In this document: one piece after another, positions 32,685 to 38,651 of the stretch
How the letters are laid out: each line of letters starts with the position of its first letter
How positions within the stretch are numbered: position 1 is the stretch's first letter
Assembly: GCA_016210745.1 (NCBI GenBank)
Contig: JACQTO010000170.1
Location: forward strand, 1-38,651
From: Betaproteobacteria bacterium
Lineage (GTDB): Bacteria > Pseudomonadota > Gammaproteobacteria > Burkholderiales > SG8-39
DNA: 38,651 nt
Direction of reading: 5' to 3'
Notes under the pieces: model-generated
The model's input: the letters and a program-made list of their open reading frames with translations, nothing else
What the model was told of the DNA's origin: nothing
The model's database searches: none
Program-made: the position numbers and the translations under genes

Positions 32685-33382
32685 CTGGGATGGGAGAGGA
32701 ATGTTGCGATGTCACGCATGACGGCGTCGAACATGGCCTCGGTAAGCCGGCGCGTCTGCGTATTATAGCGGCTGCAATGGTAGCTATCGAAGAGCATCAG
32801 TCCTTGCGCGCCCGGCATCGCGCCTGGCAGCGCATGCACGGCATGGTGGCCGAACGCATAGGCGCTCGGCTTCAGCTCGCGGGCCATCAGCACGGCCTGG
32901 TGAGCGACTACGCCGAGCGCCAGCACGGCGCGCGGGGCCACCGCGGCAAGCTCCGCGGCAAGAAAGCGATTGCAGCGGCGCACCTCGTCCGTCGCCGGCT
33001 TGTTCTGGGGCGGCAGGCACTTTACGGCATTGGTCACCCGGCAGCGCGTTAGAACCAGGCCGTCTTGCGGGTCGTCGCTGCCCGCGTGGCTGGCGAAACC
33101 GTATTTGTGCAGCGTCCGGTAGAGCAGGATGCCGGCAAAGTCTCCGGTGAACGGCCTTCCGGTGCGGTTTGCCCCGTGCATCCCCGGCGCGAGCCCTGCC
33201 ACCAGCAGATCGGCTCGCGCCTCGCCGAAAGCCGGCACCGGGCGGGCGTGATAATCGGGGTAATCGCGGCGCACCTGCGCAAGAAAGCGCGCCAGGCGCG
33301 GGCAGGCGGTGCAATCGGGGTCGAAACTGCGATTGCTCGATTCTTGCTGCAAAGCCGCTGCGCGCCTCGATAACTCGTGCAT
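32681..33382 (-). CDS. Uracil-DNA glycosylase, family 5 (UDGb)
   Basis: A 233-residue base-excision enzyme. Motif A reads GLAPGMHGANRTGRPFTGD, the family-5 signature, and motif B is SYHCSRYNTQT near residue 205. Four cysteines (CTACP, then CRVTNAVKC) fit the [4Fe-4S] ligands of family 4/5 enzymes. UDGb removes uracil and also hypoxanthine or other deaminated bases. It starts 60 bases after two hairpins that follow nagZ and overlaps uvrC by 4 bases, so the two repair genes form one operon with pgsA. The usual proline/histidine in motif B (HPS) is HCS here. Confidence 0.9.
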   Translation of the reverse strand: MHELSRRAAALQQESSNRSFDPDCTACPRLARFLAQVRRDYPDYHARPVPAFGEARADLLVAGLAPGMHGANRTGRPFTGDFAGILLYRTLHKYGFASHAGSDDPQDGLVLTRCRVTNAVKCLPPQNKPATDEVRRCNRFLAAELAAVAPRAVLALGVVAHQAVLMARELKPSAYAFGHHAVHALPGAMPGAQGLMLFDSYHCSRYNTQTRRLTEAMFDAVMRDIATFLSHPR

Positions 33383-33419
33383 CAGTCTCTTACCTATCAG
33401 GCGAGAATTGTCGTCATTG

Positions 33420-33437
33420 GCGATAATTTCTTATCGC
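33420..33437. repeat. Small hairpin upstream of the glycosylase gene
   Basis: GCGATAA and TTATCGC pair over 7 bases around a 4-base loop. On the minus strand the loop is GAAA, a stable GNRA tetraloop. It lies 37 bases before the glycosylase start, just after the larger inverted repeat. Confidence 0.6.
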
Positions 33438-33441
33438 TAGG

Positions 33442-33491
33442 TCTCCGCATTTTGTGCCGTTGCAACTTCGCAACGGCACAAAATACGGAGA
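33442..33491. terminator. 22-bp inverted repeat after nagZ
   Basis: Arms 33442-33463 and 33470-33491 pair with one mismatch around a 6-base loop; the stem contains ATTTTGTGCCGTTGC. It lies 54 bases downstream of the nagZ stop and could end the long lepB-nagZ operon, although no T-run follows. The outer part (CCG-N-ATTTT-N-TG) resembles the arm of the perfect repeat at 3128-3176. Confidence 0.65.
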
Positions 33492-33545
33492 TCGGTAAAC
33501 GGCAAAAACCAGCACCTCCGCTTCCGCCCCGTCCAGCATAGGTCG

Positions 33546-34547
33546 TTACGCGAACGCGGCATCGAACACCGCCTTGGCTTCGGCGTAGCGCCGCTCATCG
33601 GATTTGCGCTTGCCGCGCATCGCCTCGACGCGAGCGGCATCGACCGGCGCCGCCTCGAGGGTCCCGGCGAGTTCGCGCGCCGCCTCGGGCGCGTTGCACA
33701 CCAGTACCATGTCGCAGCCGGCATCCATGGCCGCGCGGGCGCGATCCGCGATGCCGCCGGCGATGCTCGCGCCTTCCATCGACAGATCATCGCTGAATAT
33801 CATGCCCTCGAATCCGAGCCTCCCGCGCAGGATGTCCTTCAGCCAATGCTTGGAAAATCCGGCCGGCAGCCGGTCCACCTGCGAATAGACTACATGGGCT
33901 GGCATCACCGCGCTCAAGCCGCGCGGGATGAGCCGCCGGTACGGCAGCAGATCGGCTGCTTCGATCTCGGCGAACGCCCGCGGGTCGACGGGCACTTCGA
34001 TGTGCGAGTCGGCGCGCGCGTAACCGTGCCCGGGAAAATGTTTGCCGGTCGAAGCCATGCCCGCCTCCGCCATGCCCTCGGCCAGCGCGCCGGCCAGTTC
34101 GGCGATGACCTCGGGGGCACCCGAAAAGGCGCGGTCGCCGATCACGCTGCTGCCGCCGAAATCGACGTCGAGCACCGGCGCGAAACTGAAATCCAGTCCG
34201 TGCGCAAGCAGTTCATGGGCGATGATGCAGCCGGTCGCGCGCGAGGCCTCGCGCGCCCGATCGCGATCCGCCTCGTGCAGGAGACCGAGGCGGCGCATGG
34301 CCGGAATGACGGTGAATCCGTCCCGAAATCGCTGCACCCGTCCGCCTTCGTGATCCACCGCGATGAGCGGCGAGGGGCTGCGGGAAGAACGGATGTCCGC
34401 CGTCAGCTGGCGCAATTGGCGCGGCGAGGCGAAGTTGCGCGCGAACAGGATCACGCCGCCCACCAGCGGATGCGCCAGAAACTGCCGCTCTTCGGCGGTG
34501 ATCGCCGTGCCCTGCACGTCGACCATGACCGGTCCTAGCGCGCTCAC
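33546..34547 (-). CDS. nagZ: Beta-N-acetylhexosaminidase of peptidoglycan recycling
   Basis: A 333-residue GH3 enzyme that removes N-acetylglucosamine from GlcNAc-anhydroMur-peptides in the cytoplasm. Visible are HPLVGGVILFARN, AVDHEGGRVQRF, the general acid/base region KHFPGHGYARADSH and the nucleophile D in IFSDDLSMEG. Start is GTG 34547: it has GGAGGG just before it and overlaps the acpS stop (GTGA); the frame stays open far upstream in another gene's shadow, which should be ignored. Last gene of the operon. Confidence 0.94.
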   Translation of the reverse strand: MSALGPVMVDVQGTAITAEERQFLAHPLVGGVILFARNFASPRQLRQLTADIRSSRSPSPLIAVDHEGGRVQRFRDGFTVIPAMRRLGLLHEADRDRAREASRATGCIIAHELLAHGLDFSFAPVLDVDFGGSSVIGDRAFSGAPEVIAELAGALAEGMAEAGMASTGKHFPGHGYARADSHIEVPVDPRAFAEIEAADLLPYRRLIPRGLSAVMPAHVVYSQVDRLPAGFSKHWLKDILRGRLGFEGMIFSDDLSMEGASIAGGIADRARAAMDAGCDMVLVCNAPEAARELAGTLEAAPVDAARVEAMRGKRKSDERRYAEAKAVFDAAFA

Positions 34548-34924
34548 GATCCCTCCAAAACGACGAACGCGCAGGCCATGCCGACCTCGTCCGAGAGACT
34601 CAGATGCGCGGCGGTGATACCGCGGCGCTCTAGCAGCGCCGCGAGGGGAGCGGAGAACTTCAGGAACGGCCGGCCGCTGCGCCCGTTCTCGACGCTCACG
34701 TTGTGCCAGTTCACCGGAAAGCGGATGCCGGTGCCCATCGCCTTGGAAAATGCTTCTTTCGCCGCGAACCGCTTGGCGAGGTAGGCGGCCGGCTTTCGGT
34801 GCTGGCGCAAGCGATCGAGTTCCGCATCGACCAGGATTTTTCTTGCGAAACGCTCGCCGAAGCGCTCGAGCGAACGCTCGATGCGGGCGATGTCGCACAG
34901 GTCGGTGCCGATGCCGACGATCAT
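34544..34924 (-). CDS. acpS: Holo-[acyl-carrier-protein] synthase
   Basis: A 126-residue phosphopantetheinyl transferase that converts apo-ACP to holo-ACP using Co[17 protein letters not shown] carries the Mg-binding aspartate (D8), and [16 protein letters not shown] carries the catalytic E and K of the second motif. Start ATG 34924 overlaps the pdxJ stop (ATGA), and its stop overlaps the nagZ GTG. Length and motifs are those of the trimeric bacterial AcpS. Confidence 0.95.
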   Translation of the reverse strand: MIVGIGTDLCDIARIERSLERFGERFARKILVDAELDRLRQHRKPAAYLAKRFAAKEAFSKAMGTGIRFPVNWHNVSVENGRSGRPFLKFSAPLAALLERRGITAAHLSLSDEVGMACAFVVLEGS

Positions 34925-35652
34925 TCCGATTGCTTCCGCGCCTCGAGCATCAGGCGCTTCATCTCGCGAACCGCCGGCTGCCAGCCCTCGAACACCGCCT
35001 GCGCCACGATGGCGTGACCGATGTTCAGCTCGGCGATTTCTTCCATGGCCGCAATCGGCCCGACATTGTCGTAGTTGAGGCCGTGACCGGCATTCACCTT
35101 GAGCCCGAGCGCACGGCCATGCGCCACGGCCTCCCTCACGCGCTCGAGCTCGAGCGCCTGCTTTCGGCCCTTTGCGTCGGCGTAATGCCCGGTGTGGATT
35201 TCGATCAACGGCGCGCCGGCGGCTTTGGCGGCGTCGATCTGCCTGCGCTCGGCATCGATGAAAAGGGAAACGCGAATTCCTCCCGCGGCAAGCCGCGCGC
35301 AGGCTTCGCGCACCCGCTCCAACTGTCCTGCCACGTCCAGACCGCCCTCGGTCGTGAGTTCCTCGCGGCGCTCGGGCACCAAACACACGTCGTGCGGCTT
35401 CACCTTCAGGGCGATGTCGATCATCTCTGCGGTCAGCGCCGACTCGAGGTTCATGCGCGTGCGCAACAGCGCGCGCAGCTCGAACACGTCGCGGTCCTGG
35501 ATATGGCGCCGGTCCTCGCGCAGGTGCAGGGTGATCGCGTCGGCGCCCGCCCCTTCGGCGAGCAGCGCGGCGCGAATCGGGTCGGGATAGGCGGTGCCGC
35601 GCTGCTGGCGCAGCGTCGCCACGTGGTCGATATTGACGCCCAGTTCGATCAC
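34921..35652 (-). CDS. pdxJ: Pyridoxine 5'-phosphate synthase
   Basis: A 243-residue TIM-barrel enzyme that makes pyridoxine 5'-phosphate from 3-amino-2-oxopropyl phosphate and 1-deoxyxylulose 5-phosphate. The start [16 protein letters not shown], then [40 protein letters not shown] and [12 protein letters not shown] are all family hallmarks, including the catalytic H and E residues. Overlaps recO upstream and acpS downstream by 4 bases each. Confidence 0.97.
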   Translation of the reverse strand: MIELGVNIDHVATLRQQRGTAYPDPIRAALLAEGAGADAITLHLREDRRHIQDRDVFELRALLRTRMNLESALTAEMIDIALKVKPHDVCLVPERREELTTEGGLDVAGQLERVREACARLAAGGIRVSLFIDAERRQIDAAKAAGAPLIEIHTGHYADAKGRKQALELERVREAVAHGRALGLKVNAGHGLNYDNVGPIAAMEEIAELNIGHAIVAQAVFEGWQPAVREMKRLMLEARKQSE

Positions 35653-36368
35653 AGTTCCATCAGCTCCTTGAAGATGCGCCTGCTCTTGAGCGGCTGGTAA
35701 TCCAGGCGGTGGTTGATCAGCATGCGCATGAGCTGCTTGGCCTGCTGCTGCGTCAGCGCGTCGCGGTAGTCGTCCCGGGCGATGGCGAGCAGCGTGCTGC
35801 CGGCCAGCTGCAGCTCCGCGGCGCCGCCGGCGATTTCGAGCGGGCCGCGTTCCGGATCATACGTATAAGTCTTGTTCGGATCGATACCGTTCCCGCTCAG
35901 CGCTTCGCGCTCCAGCGGCATCGCGTAACCCAATTCCTTGAGCAGGGCTTTCTCGAAACCGCGCAGCACCGGCGCCGACTCCGAATTCGCGGCCAAGCCC
36001 TGCAGCGCCGCCTGGTAGCGTTCGAACAGTTCTTCGTGCGGATCCTCGCGTGCCAGCAGCCGCATGAGCAGCTCGTTCAGGTAATAGCCGCACAGCAGCG
36101 CCTCGCCGGCAAGCAGCCTTTGTCCTCCCAGCCACTCGGCGCGCGCGAGCGTGCGCACCTCGCCGCGTCCGTACCAGGAAAGCTGCAGCCGCTGGAATGC
36201 CAGCAGCAAGCCGCGCAGCGCCGAACGCGGCCGGCGCGCCCCGCGCGCGACCAGGGTCACGCGGCCGAAGCCGCGCGTAAATACCTCCAGCAGCATGCTC
36301 GTCTCGCGGTAGGGATACCCGTGGAGGACAAAAGCCTCCTGGCTCTCCTGCGGCCTGCGCTCAGTCAT
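35649..36368 (-). CDS. recO: DNA repair protein RecO
   Basis: A 239-residue RecF-pathway mediator that loads RecA onto SSB-coated DNA. The N-terminal OB fold ([20 protein letters not shown], then [16 protein letters not shown]) is followed by the helical C-terminal domain ([26 protein letters not shown]). The four zinc cysteines of some RecO proteins are not seen, as usual in proteobacteria. It overlaps era by 8 bases and pdxJ by 4. Confidence 0.93.
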   Translation of the reverse strand: MTERRPQESQEAFVLHGYPYRETSMLLEVFTRGFGRVTLVARGARRPRSALRGLLLAFQRLQLSWYGRGEVRTLARAEWLGGQRLLAGEALLCGYYLNELLMRLLAREDPHEELFERYQAALQGLAANSESAPVLRGFEKALLKELGYAMPLEREALSGNGIDPNKTYTYDPERGPLEIAGGAAELQLAGSTLLAIARDDYRDALTQQQAKQLMRMLINHRLDYQPLKSRRIFKELMEL

Positions 36369-37260
36369 AGCCCAATAGTTTGAGCGCGCGCGCGTCGTCG
36401 GTCCAGCCCCGGCGCGCCTTGACCCACACTTCCAGATGGACCTTGCCGCCGAAGAGCTTCTCCATGTCGAGCCGCGCCTCCGTGGCGATGCGCTTCAGCT
36501 TCTCGCCGCCGGCGCCGATGATGATCGCCTTGTGGCCGGTCTTCTCCACAACGATGGAGGCGAAGATGCGGCGCAGTTTCGGTCCCTGCTCGTATTTTTC
36601 GATCACCACGGCCGCCGCGTAGGGCAGCTCCTCGCCCAGAAGGCGGAACAGCTTCTCGCGCACCAGTTCGGCGGCGAGAAACCGCTCGCTGCGATCGGTA
36701 AGCTCGTCCTCGGGGAACATTGCTTCACGCTGCGGAAGGTAATTGCGCAGCGTGCGCAGCAGCTCGCCCAGACCCCGGCGCCGCTCGGCGCTCACGGGCA
36801 CGATCTCCGCGAACCGCGCCTCCTTTCCCAGTTGCTGGAGAAACGGCAGCAGCGCCTCGCGCTGCATCCGGTCGATCTTGTTGACCACTGCGAGCACCGG
36901 TATGCCCTCGACCACCAGCTTCATCAGCCTGTTTTCCGCCTCGCCGGCGCGTCCTGCCTCCAGCACCAACAAGACGCAGTCCACCTCCGTGATCGCCTGG
37001 ACTACGCCCCGGTTCATCAGGCGATTGAGCTCGCTGCGGTGCTCGCTCTGGAACCCGGGCGTGTCGAGGAAGACGTACTGCGCGTCGGCTTTGGTCAGCA
37101 CGCCCCTGATGCGGTGGCGCGTAGTCTGCGGCTTGCGCGAGGTGATGCTGATCTTTGCCCCAATCAAGGCATTCATCAGCGTCGACTTGCCTACGTTGGG
37201 CCGGCCGATTACGGCCACGGTGCCGCAGCGATACGGCGCCGGCGGGTTCGCGCCGCTCAT
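36361..37260 (-). CDS. era: GTPase Era
   Basis: A 299-residue ribosome-assembly GTPase that binds the 3' end of 16S rRNA. G1 is GRPNVGKS at residues 19-26, G3 DTPGFQ, G4 NKIDR, and the C-terminal KH domain contains [13 protein letters not shown]. Start is ATG 37260, overlapping the rnc stop (ATGA); the longer frame upstream lies in rnc and is not used. Gene order rnc-era-recO is conserved widely. Confidence 0.97.
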   Translation of the reverse strand: MSGANPPAPYRCGTVAVIGRPNVGKSTLMNALIGAKISITSRKPQTTRHRIRGVLTKADAQYVFLDTPGFQSEHRSELNRLMNRGVVQAITEVDCVLLVLEAGRAGEAENRLMKLVVEGIPVLAVVNKIDRMQREALLPFLQQLGKEARFAEIVPVSAERRRGLGELLRTLRNYLPQREAMFPEDELTDRSERFLAAELVREKLFRLLGEELPYAAAVVIEKYEQGPKLRRIFASIVVEKTGHKAIIIGAGGEKLKRIATEARLDMEKLFGGKVHLEVWVKARRGWTDDARALKLLGYD

Positions 37261-37925
37261 TTGCCGATCTTCTCGAACGCGAGCAGTGCCGCCTCTTGCT
37301 CTGCCACGCGTCGGCTGCCGCCGCTGCCCGTAGTCCGGATATCGAGCTCCGGGATCGTGCATTCGACCTGAAACTGCTGGCTATGTGCGGCGCCGATGGT
37401 CGAGATGACGGTGTATTTCGGCAGCGCGATGCGGCGCGACTGAAGCAGTTCCTGCAGCAGCGTCTTGGGGTCCTTGCCGATCGACTTGGGGTCCAGATCG
37501 CGAAGCAGGTCCGCGTACAGACCGCGGATCACGGAGCGCGCCGCGCCGAATCCCCCGTCGAGAAACACCGCCCCGATCAAAGCCTCGAGGGCATCGGCGA
37601 GGATGGAAGGACGCGTGTGGCCGCCGCTCTTCAGCTCGCCCTCGCCGAGCAGGAGAAAATCGCCCAGCGCCAGGCCCTGCGCGATCCGGTGCAGCGCCTG
37701 CTGGCGCACCAGATTGGTACGGTGGACCGTCAGGTCCCCTTCGCTGAGTTTGTCAAAGCGATCATACAGTTCGGCGGCAATGATGCAATTGAGCACGCTG
37801 TCGCCGAGAAATTCCAGGCGCTCGTTGTGCGGCGTGCCGTAACTGCGGTGGGTGAGCGACCGTAAGATCAGTTCCGGGCGCGAGAATTCGTATCCGATCG
37901 CGTGCTCGAGAGGCCGCCAATCCAT
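37257..37925 (-). CDS. rnc: Ribonuclease III
   Basis: A 222-residue double-strand RNA endonuclease that processes rRNA precursors and mRNAs. The signature [17 protein letters not shown] carries the catalytic acidic residues; the second acidic cluster is in [18 protein letters not shown]. The C-terminal dsRNA-binding domain ([11 protein letters not shown], then [14 protein letters not shown]) is complete. Overlaps era by 4 bases. Confidence 0.97.
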   Translation of the reverse strand: MDWRPLEHAIGYEFSRPELILRSLTHRSYGTPHNERLEFLGDSVLNCIIAAELYDRFDKLSEGDLTVHRTNLVRQQALHRIAQGLALGDFLLLGEGELKSGGHTRPSILADALEALIGAVFLDGGFGAARSVIRGLYADLLRDLDPKSIGKDPKTLLQELLQSRRIALPKYTVISTIGAAHSQQFQVECTIPELDIRTTGSGGSRRVAEQEAALLAFEKIGK

Positions 37926-37940
37926 TCGGTGAACGACGGA

Positions 37941-38303
37941 TCAGTTCTGACTGCTGCTGCCGGCGAATTCGATCAGCAAGCTGACGTTGCCGAACAGCGG
38001 AATCTTCTTCGGATAGGCAAAGCTGATTACCACCTCGCCACCCTCCTTCGTGATTTCCAGATCACTGCCGTGGACGACGTTGACGTTGTCGATGCCGGCG
38101 CGCCGGTCGAATGCCTTGCGTATGTCGGCAACGGTGGCGTTACGCACTTCACCGCTGGCGACGATGGCCACCGCCGCCTTTTTCGCGCTGAAGTATTCGA
38201 TGTAGGCCGGTCCGATTTTCATGGCGCCGACAGCCGCCACCACCACAAGGATGGCGACAATCAGAAGACCGAACATCGTGACGCCTCGCTGTTTGCAGTG
38301 CAT
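37941..38303 (-). CDS. DUF4845 family membrane-anchored protein
   Basis: A ~120-residue protein with one N-terminal membrane helix (GVTMFGLLIVAILVVVAAVG) and a small periplasmic domain. The QRGVTMFGLL start resembles type IV pilin-like N-termini, as usual in this family. It is a conserved neighbour between lepB and rnc in betaproteobacteria; its function is unknown. ATG 38303 has GGGAG at good spacing; ATG 38318 overlaps the lepB stop (ATGA) and is an alternative. Confidence 0.85.
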   Translation of the reverse strand: MHCKQRGVTMFGLLIVAILVVVAAVGAMKIGPAYIEYFSAKKAAVAIVASGEVRNATVADIRKAFDRRAGIDNVNVVHGSDLEITKEGGEVVISFAYPKKIPLFGNVSLLIEFAGSSSQN

Positions 38304-38314
38304 AGCGCTCTCCC

Positions 38315-38651
38315 TCATTTGAAGCTGCCGATTCGACTCGGTTCGTTGAAGTTGAACCAAATGAAAAACGCCTTGCCGACGATATTCTCCTCGGGCACGA
38401 ATCCCCACACCCTGCTGTCGGCGGAGTTATCCCGGTTGTCTCCCATCATGAAATAATGCCTCGGGGGAACGGTACACGTCACGCCCTGTTCATTGTAGAT
38501 GCAATTGTCGCGAAACGGGAATTGCCTGACGAATGGCACCATGGGCGGCGCCTCGTCCTCGATCAGAATCGCGTGCCTGACCTCCCCGGTGTGCTCGACG
38601 TATTGTTTCGAGTACTGGATCCTCTCACGGTTCAGGTAATCGGGCATCGCC
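38315..38651 (-). CDS. lepB: Signal peptidase I, C-terminal part (runs off the window)
   Basis: The last 112 codons of the membrane serine protease that removes signal peptides from exported proteins. The family box [17 protein letters not shown] is near the end, and [19 protein letters not shown] precedes it, as in LepB proteins of beta- and gammaproteobacteria. The catalytic Ser and Lys lie in the part outside the window. First visible gene of the operon that runs to nagZ. Confidence 0.95.
   Translation of the reverse strand, partial: AMPDYLNRERIQYSKQYVEHTGEVRHAILIEDEAPPMVPFVRQFPFRDNCIYNEQGVTCTVPPRHYFMMGDNRDNSADSRVWGFVPEENIVGKAFFIWFNFNEPSRIGSFK

Noticed and set aside
34548-35386. Extended nagZ and acpS reading frames of 450 and 280 residues
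   Set aside because: The extra parts read through neighbouring genes in another frame; the start codons at 34547 and 34924 have the overlap pattern of the operon and the family-typical N-termini.

Overview
The window is a G+C-rich piece of a proteobacterial chromosome, most likely a betaproteobacterium (Rhodocyclales/Nitrosomonadales/Burkholderiales type). This rests on the right-hand third, which carries the operon lepB-DUF4845-rnc-era-recO-pdxJ-acpS-nagZ followed by udg-uvrC-pgsA-tRNA-Gly-tRNA-Cys, and on the Bug-type binding proteins and the porin start at the left edge. No species is assigned.

Layout. 1-479: start of a porin gene (minus strand), a Fur-box-like site and a broken N-terminal fragment that looks like an iron ABC permease. 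480-9973: a catabolic block with a molybdopterin (Mo/W) oxidoreductase, a benzoate/2-aminobenzoate-type CoA ligase, a tungsten-type aldehyde:ferredoxin oxidoreductase (AOR), a divergent FAD dehydrogenase and a histidine phosphatase. 9974-15908: a sensory module (orphan NarX-like kinase and two HD-GYP proteins, one with PocR and PAS domains, one with a periplasmic binding domain), bracketed by a 106-bp direct repeat. 15984-20928: two Bug-type binding proteins, a second copy of the FAD dehydrogenase and a YeiH-type transporter. 21338-27161: SDR, acetylene-hydratase-like Mo/W enzyme, isolated ATP-grasp acyl-CoA synthetase domain, divergent LysR regulator, and a PhbB-like SDR. 27680-29600: RHH/VapC toxin-antitoxin and a DUF4143 ATPase. 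29600-29990: short repeats and a possible transposase remnant beside tRNA-Cys. 29989 to the end: housekeeping genes.

The main discovery is regulatory. Six promoters between 5 kb and 27.4 kb carry the same module: a dyad TATKC-N7-GMATA (LysR-type T-N11-A geometry) whose centre lies 51-52 bases from a TATNGT -10 hexamer, which places the dyad near -63/-64. They lie upstream of the AOR, the FAD dehydrogenase, the CoA ligase, the YeiH transporter, the ATP-grasp/Mo-W/SDR operon and the PhbB-like SDR. One of the six dyads abuts the start codon of the LysR gene. The simplest reading is a single LysR regulon that unites nearly all the catabolic genes.

Taken together, the genes suggest anaerobic or microaerobic use of a carboxylic, aromatic or alicyclic compound: binding-protein capture, CoA activation, two FAD dehydrogenases, two soluble Mo/W enzymes, an AOR and two SDRs. 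The substrate and the order of reactions cannot be read from sequence, and I do not recognise the combination as a described pathway.
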